A program made the position numbers and the translations under genes. This document shows, one piece after another, positions 49,350 through 57,732 of a DNA stretch of 64,000 bases (position 1 is its first letter; every line of letters begins with the position of its first letter). The notes under the pieces are model-generated. The model worked only from the letters and a program-made list of their open reading frames with translations. It was not told the DNA's origin and ran no database searches. The stretch comes from Melghirimyces thermohalophilus (GTDB taxonomy: Bacteria > Bacillota > Bacilli > Thermoactinomycetales > DSM-45169), in the NCBI RefSeq assembly GCF_900102685.1, contig NZ_FMZA01000012.1, positions 1 through 64,000 on the forward strand. The letters run 5' to 3'.

Positions 49350-49964
49350 ATGATATTTGATCCTCAGCATCGAAAGAGTAATCGTTCTGCTCGTATAGGG
49401 ATGGCTCTATTCCGCATGTCGCAGGCAATAAAAAAAGTGACGCAGGCAGAAAGCAATGCACTGGGATTTTCACCTGTACAAATTCAAGCGTTGCTTTTTA
49501 CTTATTATACACGTAGCGATGTGGCAACCATTGGCAACTTCGCCAATTCAATCGGCACAACTCATGTGACTGCAGTGAAAATTGTCAATGGCCTGGTTAG
49601 ACAAGGGTTGATTACCAAGACTCAAAAGCCCGAGGATCGTCGGGTAACCTTGCTCTGCCTTACTGAAGAGGGGAAGGAGACCGTTTCGAAACTTAAACAT
49701 TGGGGGCACTCATTGGAAGAAGCGCTTCATCCTATTTCAGATGAAGCGTTAGCGAATTTTGAGCTTGGTCTCGGCGCTATCATTTCCGCCATGGAAAAAC
49801 GCGGCCATCTTGTTGTATCAGAACCCTGTTTGGGCTGCATACATTTTTGCCCGAATACAGGTGATGCCGACGCACCTCATTATTGCAAGCTTATTCAAAA
49901 ATATCTTTCCCACGAATCCTCTCTCCAAGCATGCCCCGAACATACTTCCTCTTTCGAAATCTGA
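49350..49964 (+). CDS. MarR-family regulator with C-terminal cysteine cluster
   Basis: A 204-residue protein. The N-terminal 150 residues form a MarR winged-helix domain (SIGTTHVTAVKIVNGLVRQGLI recognition region, split by no gap; wing KTQKPEDRRVTLLCLTEEG). The last 50 residues add Cys160, Cys163, Cys167, Cys179 and Cys195 in the patterns EPCLGCIHFCP, HYCKL and ACPEH, with nearby His residues, a likely metal or Fe-S site. MarR proteins are usually about 145 residues. Upstream DNA contains repeated TTACATG, similar to the half-site CTACATA of the thioredoxin-like gene's operator, so it may control both. Ligand unknown. Confidence 0.82.
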   Translation: MIFDPQHRKSNRSARIGMALFRMSQAIKKVTQAESNALGFSPVQIQALLFTYYTRSDVATIGNFANSIGTTHVTAVKIVNGLVRQGLITKTQKPEDRRVTLLCLTEEGKETVSKLKHWGHSLEEALHPISDEALANFELGLGAIISAMEKRGHLVVSEPCLGCIHFCPNTGDADAPHYCKLIQKYLSHESSLQACPEHTSSFEI

Positions 49965-50222
49965 AAGAGAAATGGGTCAACGTTAACCTTTACAGATTAT
50001 GATTTTAGATCAAGTCCAAAATGCTGTACGCCTCTTTGGAAGTATTGTGAAAAAGTGAGAGGCGGCATTTACTCGGAGCCACTCCGGTTGCTGTCCGGCA
50101 AGAGAGTCCCGATCCTCTTTACCACTGACTTCCTTCTCTCTCTCCCTCTGCTTGCCACCCAATCGATCCTATAATATTATAAATATTAAATTAATAGATT
50201 TTTCCAACGGGGAGGGATCCAT

Positions 50223-52115
50223 CTGTTTGTTGAACGGATCCATGCGAGGGATCGGTATCTAGCAACTGATGAAGTTCCTTCCACCACGCGGCAGGCGATT
50301 GCCGAGTCGTGGGCACGGAGCAAGCGTCACCATGTCGATCCGCAACTTCCGAAAGCCCCTCGGTCGCTATCCCAACGAGCATTGGATAAGCTGCGACATT
50401 CGAATGCCCTCGGCAGAGCTTTTCAAGCGGTGATGCCCCAAATCGATGCCTGTTTCGATGAACACTATGCCGTCGCCTTGGCGGACGCCCAGAGTCGCAT
50501 TCTGTTTTTACAGGCGCAGGGCCGCTTATTTGAAGCGGTATCCTCGGTCAACTTTGCGCCGGGAGGCGATTGGAGCGAGGCAACCTGCGGAACGAATGCC
50601 ATCGGTACCGCTTTGGCCCAGAAGAAACCGATCACCATCTTCGATGCGGAACACTTTTGCGAGTCGTGGCAACCTTATTCCTGTGCGGGTGTTCCCATCC
50701 GCCACCCCTTGAGCGGTCAGATGATCGGGGCTTTGGATTTAACCACTTTCACGGAAAAATTCCCGGATAACGCCCTTCCCTTGACAATGATGTTATCCAA
50801 AACCATCGAAACCGAACTCTACTATCGAGTTCGATTGGAACAGGCCCAGTTGGAACAATGTTTCACCGCGTTTCATCACGACATCAAAAAGGATACGCTG
50901 TTGGCGATTGACCGGGACGGAAGGGTGGTTCGTCACAACCGCGATCCCGAGAAATGGACGTTTTCGTGGAAGTCATCCTTCGACTGGGAGACGTATTTCA
51001 TCGAGTTGGAAACATACAACGCCGAAGTGATCACCCAGCCCCTCCCGTTTTTCGCGAAGCGACCGATCGGAAACGTTCGTCTGATTCGTCAGGAACAACA
51101 CCTCATCGGTGTCCTGGTCCAGATCCCCTGTGAACGAAAAGACAGCCGCAAATTCTATACGGGAGTGCAACCACCTTCTAACTCCGACACGGTGGGACGG
51201 GATCCCCGGTGGATCCACCTTGTGAACAGAGTGGAACGGGCGGCCCAGCAGGACGTCCCCATTTTATTGCTGGGGGAGAGCGGAACGGGAAAAGAAGTGC
51301 TGGCTCGACGGATTCACCAGCACAGCGCCCGCAAGGAGGGGCCGTTTCTTCCGGTTAACTGTGCCGCCCTCCATCATTCCTTGGCCGCCAGCGAATGGTT
51401 TGGCTACGGAGAGGGGACGTTTACAGGCGGGCTTAAACAAGGCAAGCCAGGCTGGTTTGAAAACGCCGATGGCGGTACCCTCTTTTTGGACGAAATCGGG
51501 GAACTACCTCTCCCTGTCCAGGCGATGTTGCTTCGCACCCTGCAGGAGCATCAGGTCACGCGCATCGGGGAAGCAAAGCCGCGGGATGTCCAAGTCCGGG
51601 TCATCGCCGCCACCAATAAGGACTTAAGAGAGGCCGTCCGGAAAAAGGAGTTTCGCTCGGACCTCTATTTTCGCTTAAACACGATCACCTTTACGATTCC
51701 GCCCCTCCGGGAACGGCCCGACGATATTCCCCTGTTGGCAGAACATTTGATGCGCCAGGTGGAAATACGACAGCGAATGGACATCGTCCACACCCTCTCG
51801 CCGGAGGCGATAAAGGATTTGAAGCGATATCCATGGCCCGGAAACGTGCGGGAACTGAAGAATGCTCTGGAACACGCCCTCGTGTTTGCAGACGGGCCGG
51901 TGATCCGGCCGGAACATCTGCCGAATTCCGTGAGGGAAACAGAGGGGATGATAACCACGGATAGAGAAATCCCCGTACCTCCTTCGACCGATGAAAAGGA
52001 ATACTTGAAGCAACTACTGGCCTCGACGGAATACAACCTATCCAAAACCGCACGCATCCTGGGCATCGCCCGCGGAACCCTGTATAAGCGGTTAAAAAAA
52101 TACGGCCTGCGATAA
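50223..52115 (+). CDS. Sigma-54-dependent transcriptional activator (AcoR-like)
   Basis: An activator of about 630 residues. The N-terminal region (TTRQAIAESWARSKRHHVDP, then a GAF-like domain with TCGTNAIGTALA) matches AcoR-type sensors. The AAA+ domain has Walker A LGESGTGKEVLARRIH, a Walker B region GGTLFLDEIGELPL and PWPGNVRELKNALEHAL. The C-terminal Fis-type HTH is NLSKTARILGIARGTLYKRLKKYG. The sigma-54 contact loop reads GTFTGG instead of GAFTGA. The frame is open and homologous upstream of the first standard start (TTG 50382); a CTG at 50223 with GGGGAGGG 6 nt upstream is the likely start. It faces the adh-ald pair bearing a sigma-54 promoter. Confidence 0.88.
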   Translation: MFVERIHARDRYLATDEVPSTTRQAIAESWARSKRHHVDPQLPKAPRSLSQRALDKLRHSNALGRAFQAVMPQIDACFDEHYAVALADAQSRILFLQAQGRLFEAVSSVNFAPGGDWSEATCGTNAIGTALAQKKPITIFDAEHFCESWQPYSCAGVPIRHPLSGQMIGALDLTTFTEKFPDNALPLTMMLSKTIETELYYRVRLEQAQLEQCFTAFHHDIKKDTLLAIDRDGRVVRHNRDPEKWTFSWKSSFDWETYFIELETYNAEVITQPLPFFAKRPIGNVRLIRQEQHLIGVLVQIPCERKDSRKFYTGVQPPSNSDTVGRDPRWIHLVNRVERAAQQDVPILLLGESGTGKEVLARRIHQHSARKEGPFLPVNCAALHHSLAASEWFGYGEGTFTGGLKQGKPGWFENADGGTLFLDEIGELPLPVQAMLLRTLQEHQVTRIGEAKPRDVQVRVIAATNKDLREAVRKKEFRSDLYFRLNTITFTIPPLRERPDDIPLLAEHLMRQVEIRQRMDIVHTLSPEAIKDLKRYPWPGNVRELKNALEHALVFADGPVIRPEHLPNSVRETEGMITTDREIPVPPSTDEKEYLKQLLASTEYNLSKTARILGIARGTLYKRLKKYGLR

Positions 52116-52128
52116 ACGGCAAAATAAG

Positions 52129-52158
52129 TCCCCCTGTTCGCTCAATGCGGCAGGGGGA
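52129..52158. terminator. Convergent terminator between acoR-like and adh genes
   Basis: TCCCCCTG at 52129-52136 pairs with CAGGGGGA at 52151-52158. The minus strand continues CTTATTTTG. Confidence 0.65.
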
Positions 52159-52165
52159 TCGCACT

Positions 52166-53224
52166 TTATTTAAACTGGGTAATCACGTTGAAGCCGTTCG
52201 TCTGAAATTGTGTCATATCATCGAAGATCCGGTTCACTTCGGACAAAGCCACTTCTTTTTCCACCAGCCGTTTGGGGTTTAACCTCCCGGAGGAAACCAG
52301 GTCCAGCAGCCCGCGATAGTCGGGGTGGGGGTTTCCGAAGCTGCCCACAAAATCGATTTCCGAAGCGGTGATCAGATCCACGGGCAAGGAAACGTTGCCC
52401 CCCTCTTGCGAGGTGGTTAAGCCCACCTGAACATGTCGTCCGCCTTTTCGAAGGGAAAGGACAGAATTTACCACCGTCTCCTTGATCCCGAGAGCGTCCA
52501 GACCCACTTGCGCACCACCGCGGGTGATCTCCTGAATCGCCTCTGGAACATTTTCCTTGTGGGCGTTGACAGTGAAAACCGCTCCTTCTCGTTTGGCCAT
52601 TTCCAGCTTCCGATCATCGATATCGACTGCAATCACCTGGGCGCCGAGGGCGTTCGCCACTTGGATTGCCGATAAGCCGACACCTCCGGCCCCCTGAATC
52701 GCCACCCAATCCCCGGGTTGAACCTTCCCCCGCACAACGCCGTGGTATCCGGTCATAAAGCGGCATCCGACCGCTGCCGCCGTTACGCTGTCCACCTCTT
52801 CCGGCAGATGGATCAGGTTGAAGTCGGCTTCCCGAATCAGAATATATTCCGCATAGCCGCCGTTCAGCCCGGTGACAAATCCATAAACCTGAACGTTGGA
52901 ACAAATATTGGGCACGCCGCGCTGACAATACTCACACCGGCCGCACCCCATGTGAAAGGGGGTGGTAACGGCATCCCCTGGACGGAAGTTCTGGACATCC
53001 TTTCCCACTTCTTCGACCACCCCGCCGATTTCGTGCCCCGGCGTGATCGGCAGTTCCGGGAACAGTCCGATCCATGCAAAATCCCCCTGCCAACCGTGCC
53101 AGTCGCTGCGGCAAATCCCGCAGGCTTCCACTCGGATGATCGCATCCCCGGGACCCGGTTGCGGATCGGGCAAGTCCTGAATCTCCAGCGGCCGATGGTG
53201 TTCAATAATCCGCGCAGCTTTCAT
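52166..53224 (-). CDS. Zinc-dependent alcohol dehydrogenase
   Basis: A 352-residue medium-chain dehydrogenase. The catalytic zinc ligands are in EACGICRSDWHGW (Cys, with Asp) and ITPGHEIGGVV (His, Glu). The structural zinc site is CGRCEYCQRGVPNIC. The NAD-binding motif is IQGAGGVGLSAIQVANALGA. It oxidises primary or secondary alcohols or diols. The start ATG at 53224-53222 lies behind GAGGAGGGG. It is 51 bp downstream of the aldehyde dehydrogenase gene on the same strand, so the pair can carry an alcohol to the acid through the aldehyde. Expression is expected from the sigma-54 promoter at 54806. Confidence 0.92.
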   Translation of the reverse strand: MKAARIIEHHRPLEIQDLPDPQPGPGDAIIRVEACGICRSDWHGWQGDFAWIGLFPELPITPGHEIGGVVEEVGKDVQNFRPGDAVTTPFHMGCGRCEYCQRGVPNICSNVQVYGFVTGLNGGYAEYILIREADFNLIHLPEEVDSVTAAAVGCRFMTGYHGVVRGKVQPGDWVAIQGAGGVGLSAIQVANALGAQVIAVDIDDRKLEMAKREGAVFTVNAHKENVPEAIQEITRGGAQVGLDALGIKETVVNSVLSLRKGGRHVQVGLTTSQEGGNVSLPVDLITASEIDFVGSFGNPHPDYRGLLDLVSSGRLNPKRLVEKEVALSEVNRIFDDMTQFQTNGFNVITQFK

Positions 53225-53275
53225 AAAACAAAGCCCCTCCTCGGCATATGCTTGAAAACCCGTTTTGGCCACGAT

Positions 53276-54760
53276 TCAATCCATGTTGATCCAGACACTT
53301 TTCACTTCCGTGTAGTGATCCAAGGCGTAGGAACCCATCTCTCGCCCGATCCCCGATTGTTTAAAACCTCCGAAAGGAGAAGCGGGATCCAACACGTTGT
53401 AACAATTGACCCAGACGGTGCCGGCTTTCAACTTACTGGCGATGTAATGGGCGTTTTTTACATTTTCCGTCCAGACGCCAGCGGCTAGGCCGTAAATCGT
53501 CCGATTGGCCCGCTCAATCAGATCATCCAGATCCTCATAGGGCATCGCCGCCACCACCGGGCCAAAAATCTCTTCCTGCGCGATCGTCATCTCGTCATCC
53601 ACCATAGAGAAAACCGTCGGCGAGACGAAGTACCCCGGTTCACGAGAGCGCTTGCCGCCTACCACCACCTCGGCCCCTTCATCGATCCCCTTTTGGATAT
53701 AACCGGTCACTCGGTCCAACTGTTCTTCGGAGACCAGCGGACCCATCTCTGTGTTGGGATCCAACCCGACCCCCTGTTGAATGTTGCCTGCATGGGAGGC
53801 CAAATCGGCAACGACGTTGTCGTACATCTTTTTCTGAACAAACACGCGGGAGCCCGCAGTACAAACCTGTCCCTGATTAAACATGATCCCGTTCAACGCC
53901 CCGGGAACCGCTCGGGAGAGATCCGCATCAGGCAACAGGATATTGGGAGACTTTCCCCCTAACTCCAGCGTCACGTTTTTCACGGTGTCCGCCGCCGTTT
54001 TCATGATCAATCGGCCCACTTCCGTCGACCCGGTAAAGGCCACTTTGTCTACATCGGGGTGTTCGACCAGGGGTTGTCCCGCTGTTTCTCCAAACCCGGG
54101 AAGAATATTGACCACCCCCTCCGGAAAACCAGCCTCCTGAATCAGTCGGCCCAGATAGAGAGCAGACAGCGGCGTCTGCTCCGCCGGTTTTAACACCGCG
54201 GTGCATCCCATCGCCAACGCCGCTCCCAATTTCCACACGGCCATCACCAGCGGAAAATTCCAGGGGATAATCTGGCCAACCACACCGACCGGTTCGTGGC
54301 GGGTATAGTTGAAGAAAGGCCCGCTCACCGGAATGGTCTGGCCTGTCACTTTGGTGGACCAACCGGCAAAATACCGGAAGTGTTCAACTGCGACAGGAAT
54401 GTCGACATGTTGAGTTTCCCGGATCGGCTTTCCGTTATCCAAGGTTTCCAACTGAGCCAGCTCTTCCTGGTGTTCCGCGATCAGATCGGCCAGTTTGTAA
54501 ATCAGCCGGCTCCGCTCCGCGGCGCTCATCCGTGACCAAGGGCCCCGATCGAAGGCCTCCCGCGCTGCCTTCACCGCCCGATCCACATCCCTCGCACCAG
54601 CTTCATACACCGTGGCCAAGGTTTTGCCTGTCGCAGGGTTCGGGGTGTCGAAGGTTTTTCCGTCGGCCGACTTCACCCAGTCCCCACCGATAAATAATTT
54701 TTTCGTCCCTTGCAAAAATTGGGCTACGCGCGGATGGATCTCCACAGCCACTGATTCCAT
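53276..54760 (-). CDS. NAD-dependent aldehyde dehydrogenase
   Basis: A 494-residue class I ALDH. NAD-binding motifs include IIPWNFPLVMAVWKLG and FTGSTEVGRLI. The catalytic Glu is in VTLELGGKSPNILL and the catalytic Cys in FNQGQVCTAGSR. The C-terminal FGGFKQSGIGRE is typical. It oxidises aldehydes to acids, here probably the product of the linked alcohol dehydrogenase. The ATG at 54760 follows AAAGGAG on the minus strand. It is the first gene of the operon; a sigma-54 -24/-12 promoter and an upstream dyad lie 46-170 bp before it. Confidence 0.95.
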   Translation of the reverse strand: MESVAVEIHPRVAQFLQGTKKLFIGGDWVKSADGKTFDTPNPATGKTLATVYEAGARDVDRAVKAAREAFDRGPWSRMSAAERSRLIYKLADLIAEHQEELAQLETLDNGKPIRETQHVDIPVAVEHFRYFAGWSTKVTGQTIPVSGPFFNYTRHEPVGVVGQIIPWNFPLVMAVWKLGAALAMGCTAVLKPAEQTPLSALYLGRLIQEAGFPEGVVNILPGFGETAGQPLVEHPDVDKVAFTGSTEVGRLIMKTAADTVKNVTLELGGKSPNILLPDADLSRAVPGALNGIMFNQGQVCTAGSRVFVQKKMYDNVVADLASHAGNIQQGVGLDPNTEMGPLVSEEQLDRVTGYIQKGIDEGAEVVVGGKRSREPGYFVSPTVFSMVDDEMTIAQEEIFGPVVAAMPYEDLDDLIERANRTIYGLAAGVWTENVKNAHYIASKLKAGTVWVNCYNVLDPASPFGGFKQSGIGREMGSYALDHYTEVKSVWINMD

Positions 54761-54805
54761 CTGACCCGACTCCTTTCCCAGGATGATGGTGCGCCAGATA
54801 TTTCA

Positions 54806-54821
54806 TGCAATCACTGTGCCA
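54806..54821 (-). promoter_or_regulatory. Sigma-54 (-24/-12) promoter of the ald-adh operon
   Basis: On the minus strand TGGCAC-AGTGA-TTGCA matches the consensus TGGCAC-N5-TTGCW exactly, with T before the -24 element. It is 46 bp upstream of the aldehyde dehydrogenase start. Confidence 0.9.
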
Positions 54822-54894
54822 AAACCCATGCCGCTCAAAAACCGCGTCTGATCGGAATTCTCCCGACGAAGGATGAACACTCTGTCCAAGGAGA

Positions 54895-54930
54895 TGCACA
54901 AACTGTTCAGGGGTGTGAACAATCTGTGCA
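54895..54930. promoter_or_regulatory. Symmetrical upstream activating sequence
   Basis: Nested inverted repeats share one centre: TGCACA (54895-54900) with TGTGCA (54925-54930), and TGTTCA (54904-54909) with TGAACA (54916-54921). The intervals are identical on both sides (3 nt) and the centre is 6 nt. It lies about 75-110 bp upstream of the -24 element, a usual place for an enhancer bound by a sigma-54 activator. Confidence 0.75.
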
Positions 54931-54959
54931 AAAAAGAGCCTGGTGAAAATCACCAGGCC
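54931..54959 (-). terminator. Terminator of the ABC transporter operon
   Basis: CCTGGTGA (54939-54946) and TCACCAGG (54950-54957) enclose an AAA loop. The minus strand continues CTCTTTTTT. Confidence 0.88.
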
Positions 54960-54965
54960 TCTTCC

Positions 54966-55679
54966 CTATTTCATCTTAATACGGACGCTTCTGGTCGTCG
55001 CCCGCACGATCCATAACATGACAGCGATCAGTAGGAAGGTACCCATCAATGATACAGAGGGCGGAAGGTCCCGCAGGTTACTGAGACCAAATGGGCAGTT
55101 CAGAGGATGTTTCTCTTCACCCTCCCAAAACATACTGGAGAATAGTACCATCACAATGGCGATGGCGATGTACAGCATTCCCCCTATCCCCCCGAAACGG
55201 TAAAAACCAGCCCCGATCAACCAACCGGCCATAAAGTACACCAGGAGATTCAGGGTGAAGACGGTTGCGGTCAAATACCAAGGCGCTTCCGCACTTATAA
55301 TAAATTCCGTTTCGATGACTGGAAAAAGGATGTTTTCAACCAGGGTAACGAACCCCGCGCTGATCATTAGCATCAAAGAGACGAGGACTGATGAGATCCC
55401 TGAACCGAAGAAGTAATCCCTTCTCGTCACCCCTTGTTTGGCAAAGAAGGGGAGGAAGCCAGATACATGAATGATCCCGATCACCAACATAAAGATTTTG
55501 GAGGGATGATAGGCGAAGGTGAAGAAGGTGACCTGGTCTATATTCTGTTGGTTAATTTCCACCTCTCCCCCCATTATCTTGAAGGCCACATACACGATGA
55601 CAAGGATGGGGACAAACCATGCCGACCATGATAATAGTATCCAGGTGATGTCTCTCGCAATTTTATTTCGAAGTTCCAT
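54966..55679 (-). CDS. ABC transporter permease-like membrane protein
   Basis: A 237-residue membrane protein with about six hydrophobic helices and no soluble domain of note. The first helix is ITWILLSWSAWFVPILVIVYVAF; a conserved-looking TRRDYFFGSG motif follows helix 2. Start ATG 55679-55677 is behind GTGGAGATCG and overlaps the ATPase gene by 17 bp. It belongs with the ATPase and GntR regulator as in YtrA-YtrB systems, which respond to wall-active antibiotics in Bacillus. Its cargo is not known. Confidence 0.75.
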   Translation of the reverse strand: MELRNKIARDITWILLSWSAWFVPILVIVYVAFKIMGGEVEINQQNIDQVTFFTFAYHPSKIFMLVIGIIHVSGFLPFFAKQGVTRRDYFFGSGISSVLVSLMLMISAGFVTLVENILFPVIETEFIISAEAPWYLTATVFTLNLLVYFMAGWLIGAGFYRFGGIGGMLYIAIAIVMVLFSSMFWEGEEKHPLNCPFGLSNLRDLPPSVSLMGTFLLIAVMLWIVRATTRSVRIKMK

Positions 55680-56562
55680 CGATCTCCACACCTTTCTCCC
55701 CACTCGTCAAATGAATAAACAAATCTTGCAACGAAACGGGACCCACTTCCAACCCTCGTTGACTCGCTTCTCTCCGCTTTTCCTCCGTCAACTCTCCGTA
55801 CACCACCACGGATTTCGTGCCCCCTAATCGTTGGGTGCTCAGTTGGGTCATATCGCTGCAGAAATCCTCCACAACCTGGTCAGGTCCGGTGATGGAAGCA
55901 CCCCGTTCCATCAGCCGGTCCATCGGCTCCTGAAGAAGCACGTTCCCCTTGTGGATGATAACCACTTCCTCAAACAGGTACTCCATTTCGGAAACAAGGT
56001 GAGTAGAGAGGATAATGGTACGGGGGTGTTTGGCATGATCCTCCAACAACTTTTTGTAGAAGATCTCTCGCGTAGGGGCATCCATGCCCAGATACGCCTC
56101 ATCGAAAATGGTGATCGGAGATCGATTGGCCAACCCGATCGTGACATTTAGCGCAGCTTGCATCCCTCTGGAAAGCTTTTTCACCTGTTTTTCCAGAGGC
56201 AAGTTGAATAACTCGACGAGTTCGTCGGCATATTGGCGATCGAAATGGGGCCGATAACGTTCGGCAGCCTCCAGCATCCCCTTTACTTTTTCCGTTTCCT
56301 CACTGTAGTCCGTTTCATAGACCAAAGTGACTTGTGACATGACGTCTCGATTTTCGAAGGCTTCTCTCCCACCGATGCGGACCTTCCCTTCGGTCGGTTC
56401 CCTAAAGGAAGCAAGCAGAGAGAGAAGGGTGGATTTCCCCGCCCCGTTTCGACCGATGAGACCATAGATTTTGCCACTTTCAAGATGTAAAGAAACCCTC
56501 TTCAGCGCCTCAAAACTGCCATACTTCACCGTTACTTGATTCACATCCACATCGTAACTCAT
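55663..56562 (-). CDS. ABC transporter ATP-binding protein (YtrB-like)
   Basis: A 299-residue ATPase. Walker A is LIGRNGAGKSTLLSLLA (about residue 37), the signature is a variant, KKLSRGMQAALNV, and Walker B is ITIFDEAYLGMDAPTR, with FDEAYLG in place of LDEP. The H-loop is ILSTHLVSEMEYL. These variants recur in YtrB-type ATPases linked to GntR regulators. The ATG at 56562 is 2 bp after the regulator's stop (56565) behind AAGGAAGGGG. It is followed by the permease gene with a 17-bp overlap. Confidence 0.88.
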   Translation of the reverse strand: MSYDVDVNQVTVKYGSFEALKRVSLHLESGKIYGLIGRNGAGKSTLLSLLASFREPTEGKVRIGGREAFENRDVMSQVTLVYETDYSEETEKVKGMLEAAERYRPHFDRQYADELVELFNLPLEKQVKKLSRGMQAALNVTIGLANRSPITIFDEAYLGMDAPTREIFYKKLLEDHAKHPRTIILSTHLVSEMEYLFEEVVIIHKGNVLLQEPMDRLMERGASITGPDQVVEDFCSDMTQLSTQRLGGTKSVVVYGELTEEKRREASQRGLEVGPVSLQDLFIHLTSGEKGVEIDGTSK

Positions 56563-56564
56563 CG

Positions 56565-56939
56565 TCAACCCCTTCCTTTCCTTTTCAACTCTTGGATCAG
56601 TTGGACCATTTCCTTTTCTGAAAATCCTAATCGGTCCCCTTCCTGTATCAGTGGCACCACATATTGATCGACAAAAGCTTTTTTTCGCTCTTCCAATAAC
56701 TTCTCTTTCGCCCCTTCCGCAACAAACATCCCCACGCCCCTTTTTTTGTAGATCACCCCCGCATCGACGAGCTGATTGATCCCCTTGGCAACGGTCAGGT
56801 GATTGATTTTATAAAACTGAACGAGCTGAGTTGTGGAAGGAATTTGGTCGTGCGCCTTCAGCTGATCGGTGACAATTTGGTCTTCGATCCGCTCTTTGAT
56901 TTGCAGGTACAGCGGTTTATTCTCTTTCAATCGACTCAA
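56565..56939 (-). CDS. GntR-family regulator, YtrA subfamily
   Basis: A 124-residue regulator. An N-terminal winged helix-turn-helix (PLYLQIKERIEDQIV, then STTQLVQFYKINHLTVAKGI and KRGVGMFVA) is followed by a short helical dimerisation tail, the size and plan of YtrA (130 residues). The TTG at 56939-56937 is favoured because GGTGAT is 6 nt upstream; an ATG at 56978 is less likely. YtrA-type repressors sit first in operons with an ABC transporter and repress them, as the gene order suggests here. A TATATGAGTATATA dyad lies upstream. Confidence 0.85.
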   Translation of the reverse strand: MSRLKENKPLYLQIKERIEDQIVTDQLKAHDQIPSTTQLVQFYKINHLTVAKGINQLVDAGVIYKKRGVGMFVAEGAKEKLLEERKKAFVDQYVVPLIQEGDRLGFSEKEMVQLIQELKRKGRG

Positions 56940-56999
56940 TCGGAGATCACCACCTTTGACGCATCCACACCATTTCACCTAAATGGTTATATAGTTGTG

Positions 57000-57013
57000 T
57001 ATATGAGTATATA
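57000..57013. promoter_or_regulatory. Probable YtrA-type operator
   Basis: TATATGAGTATATA is an inverted repeat (TATAT/ATATA, 4-nt centre) about 60 bp upstream of the GntR start, overlapping the AT-rich promoter of the operon. Confidence 0.5.
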
Positions 57014-57046
57014 AGGAAAACGTTCCATCGTCAATCGGCTTTTGTT

Positions 57047-57084
57047 GAAAAAAACCGCCTCGGAAGATGCCTTCCGAGGCGGTT
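57047..57084 (-). terminator. Terminator of the sugar-acid operon
   Basis: AACCGCCTCGGAAG (57053-57066) pairs with CTTCCGAGGCGGTT (57071-57084). The minus strand continues with a run of T residues. Confidence 0.93.
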
Positions 57085-57099
57085 ACGATCCTTCATTGT

Positions 57100-57732
57100 T
57101 CAATGATCCAATGCTCGACGAAATCCTCTGGCCTTCTCTACGATGTGCTGGTATTCTCCCTCCTGCCAGTCCTCGCGACGGACCAGGCTGGAACCGACGC
57201 CGACGGCGACTGCTCCACTCCGAATGTAGGAGGCGGCATTGTCTGCATCGATGCCGCCGACGGCTACCAGCGGAACTTGGGGCAGAGGACCCTTCAGATC
57301 TTTGAAGTAGGAGGGGCCGGCGGCGCGGGCGGGAAACACCTTGACCAAAGCAGCACCGGCGCGGTCCGCCTGGGCCACTTCCGTCGGGGTGAAGGCGCCG
57401 GCGATCACCGGCAAGCGATGATCCACCCCGTACCGGATCACTTCGGGATCCATATGAGGGGTGATCAAGTATTCCGCCCCCGCCGTCTGCGCTCGTTCCG
57501 CCGCCTCCGGCGTCATCACCGTGCCCGCTCCCACCGAGACACCCGGCAGCTCCAGCGCACGCAGGTCCTGAATCGCCTCCTCCGCTTCCGGCGTGTTCAG
57601 CGTCACTTCGATCAGACGGACGCCGCCTTCCGTCAAGGCTCGGGCCACATCGCCGACCTTGTTCCGCGGCACTCCCCGCAGGATCGCGATGATTTTCTCC
57701 TCTCGAATCTTATCCGTCAGCGTCTTTACCAT
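57100..57732 (-). CDS. KDPG/KDPGal-type aldolase (Eda/DgoA family)
   Basis: A 210-residue class I aldolase. The Glu is in [13 protein letters not shown], the Schiff-base Lys in ALVKVFPA and the glycine phosphate motif in [15 protein letters not shown]. It splits 2-keto-3-deoxy-6-phospho-sugar acids into pyruvate and glyceraldehyde 3-phosphate. The start ATG 57732 overlaps the dehydratase stop by 7 bp. Third gene of kinase-dehydratase-aldolase; beside a galactonate-type dehydratase the DgoA role is more likely than Entner-Doudoroff Eda. Confidence 0.9.
   Translation of the reverse strand: MVKTLTDKIREEKIIAILRGVPRNKVGDVARALTEGGVRLIEVTLNTPEAEEAIQDLRALELPGVSVGAGTVMTPEAAERAQTAGAEYLITPHMDPEVIRYGVDHRLPVIAGAFTPTEVAQADRAGAALVKVFPARAAGPSYFKDLKGPLPQVPLVAVGGIDADNAASYIRSGAVAVGVGSSLVRREDWQEGEYQHIVEKARGFRRALDH

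Noticed and set aside
57016-57026. GGAAAACGTTCC near the GntR operon considered as a cre site
   Set aside because: The spacing of the CG centre does not fit the cre consensus, unlike the perfect palindrome at 11699.
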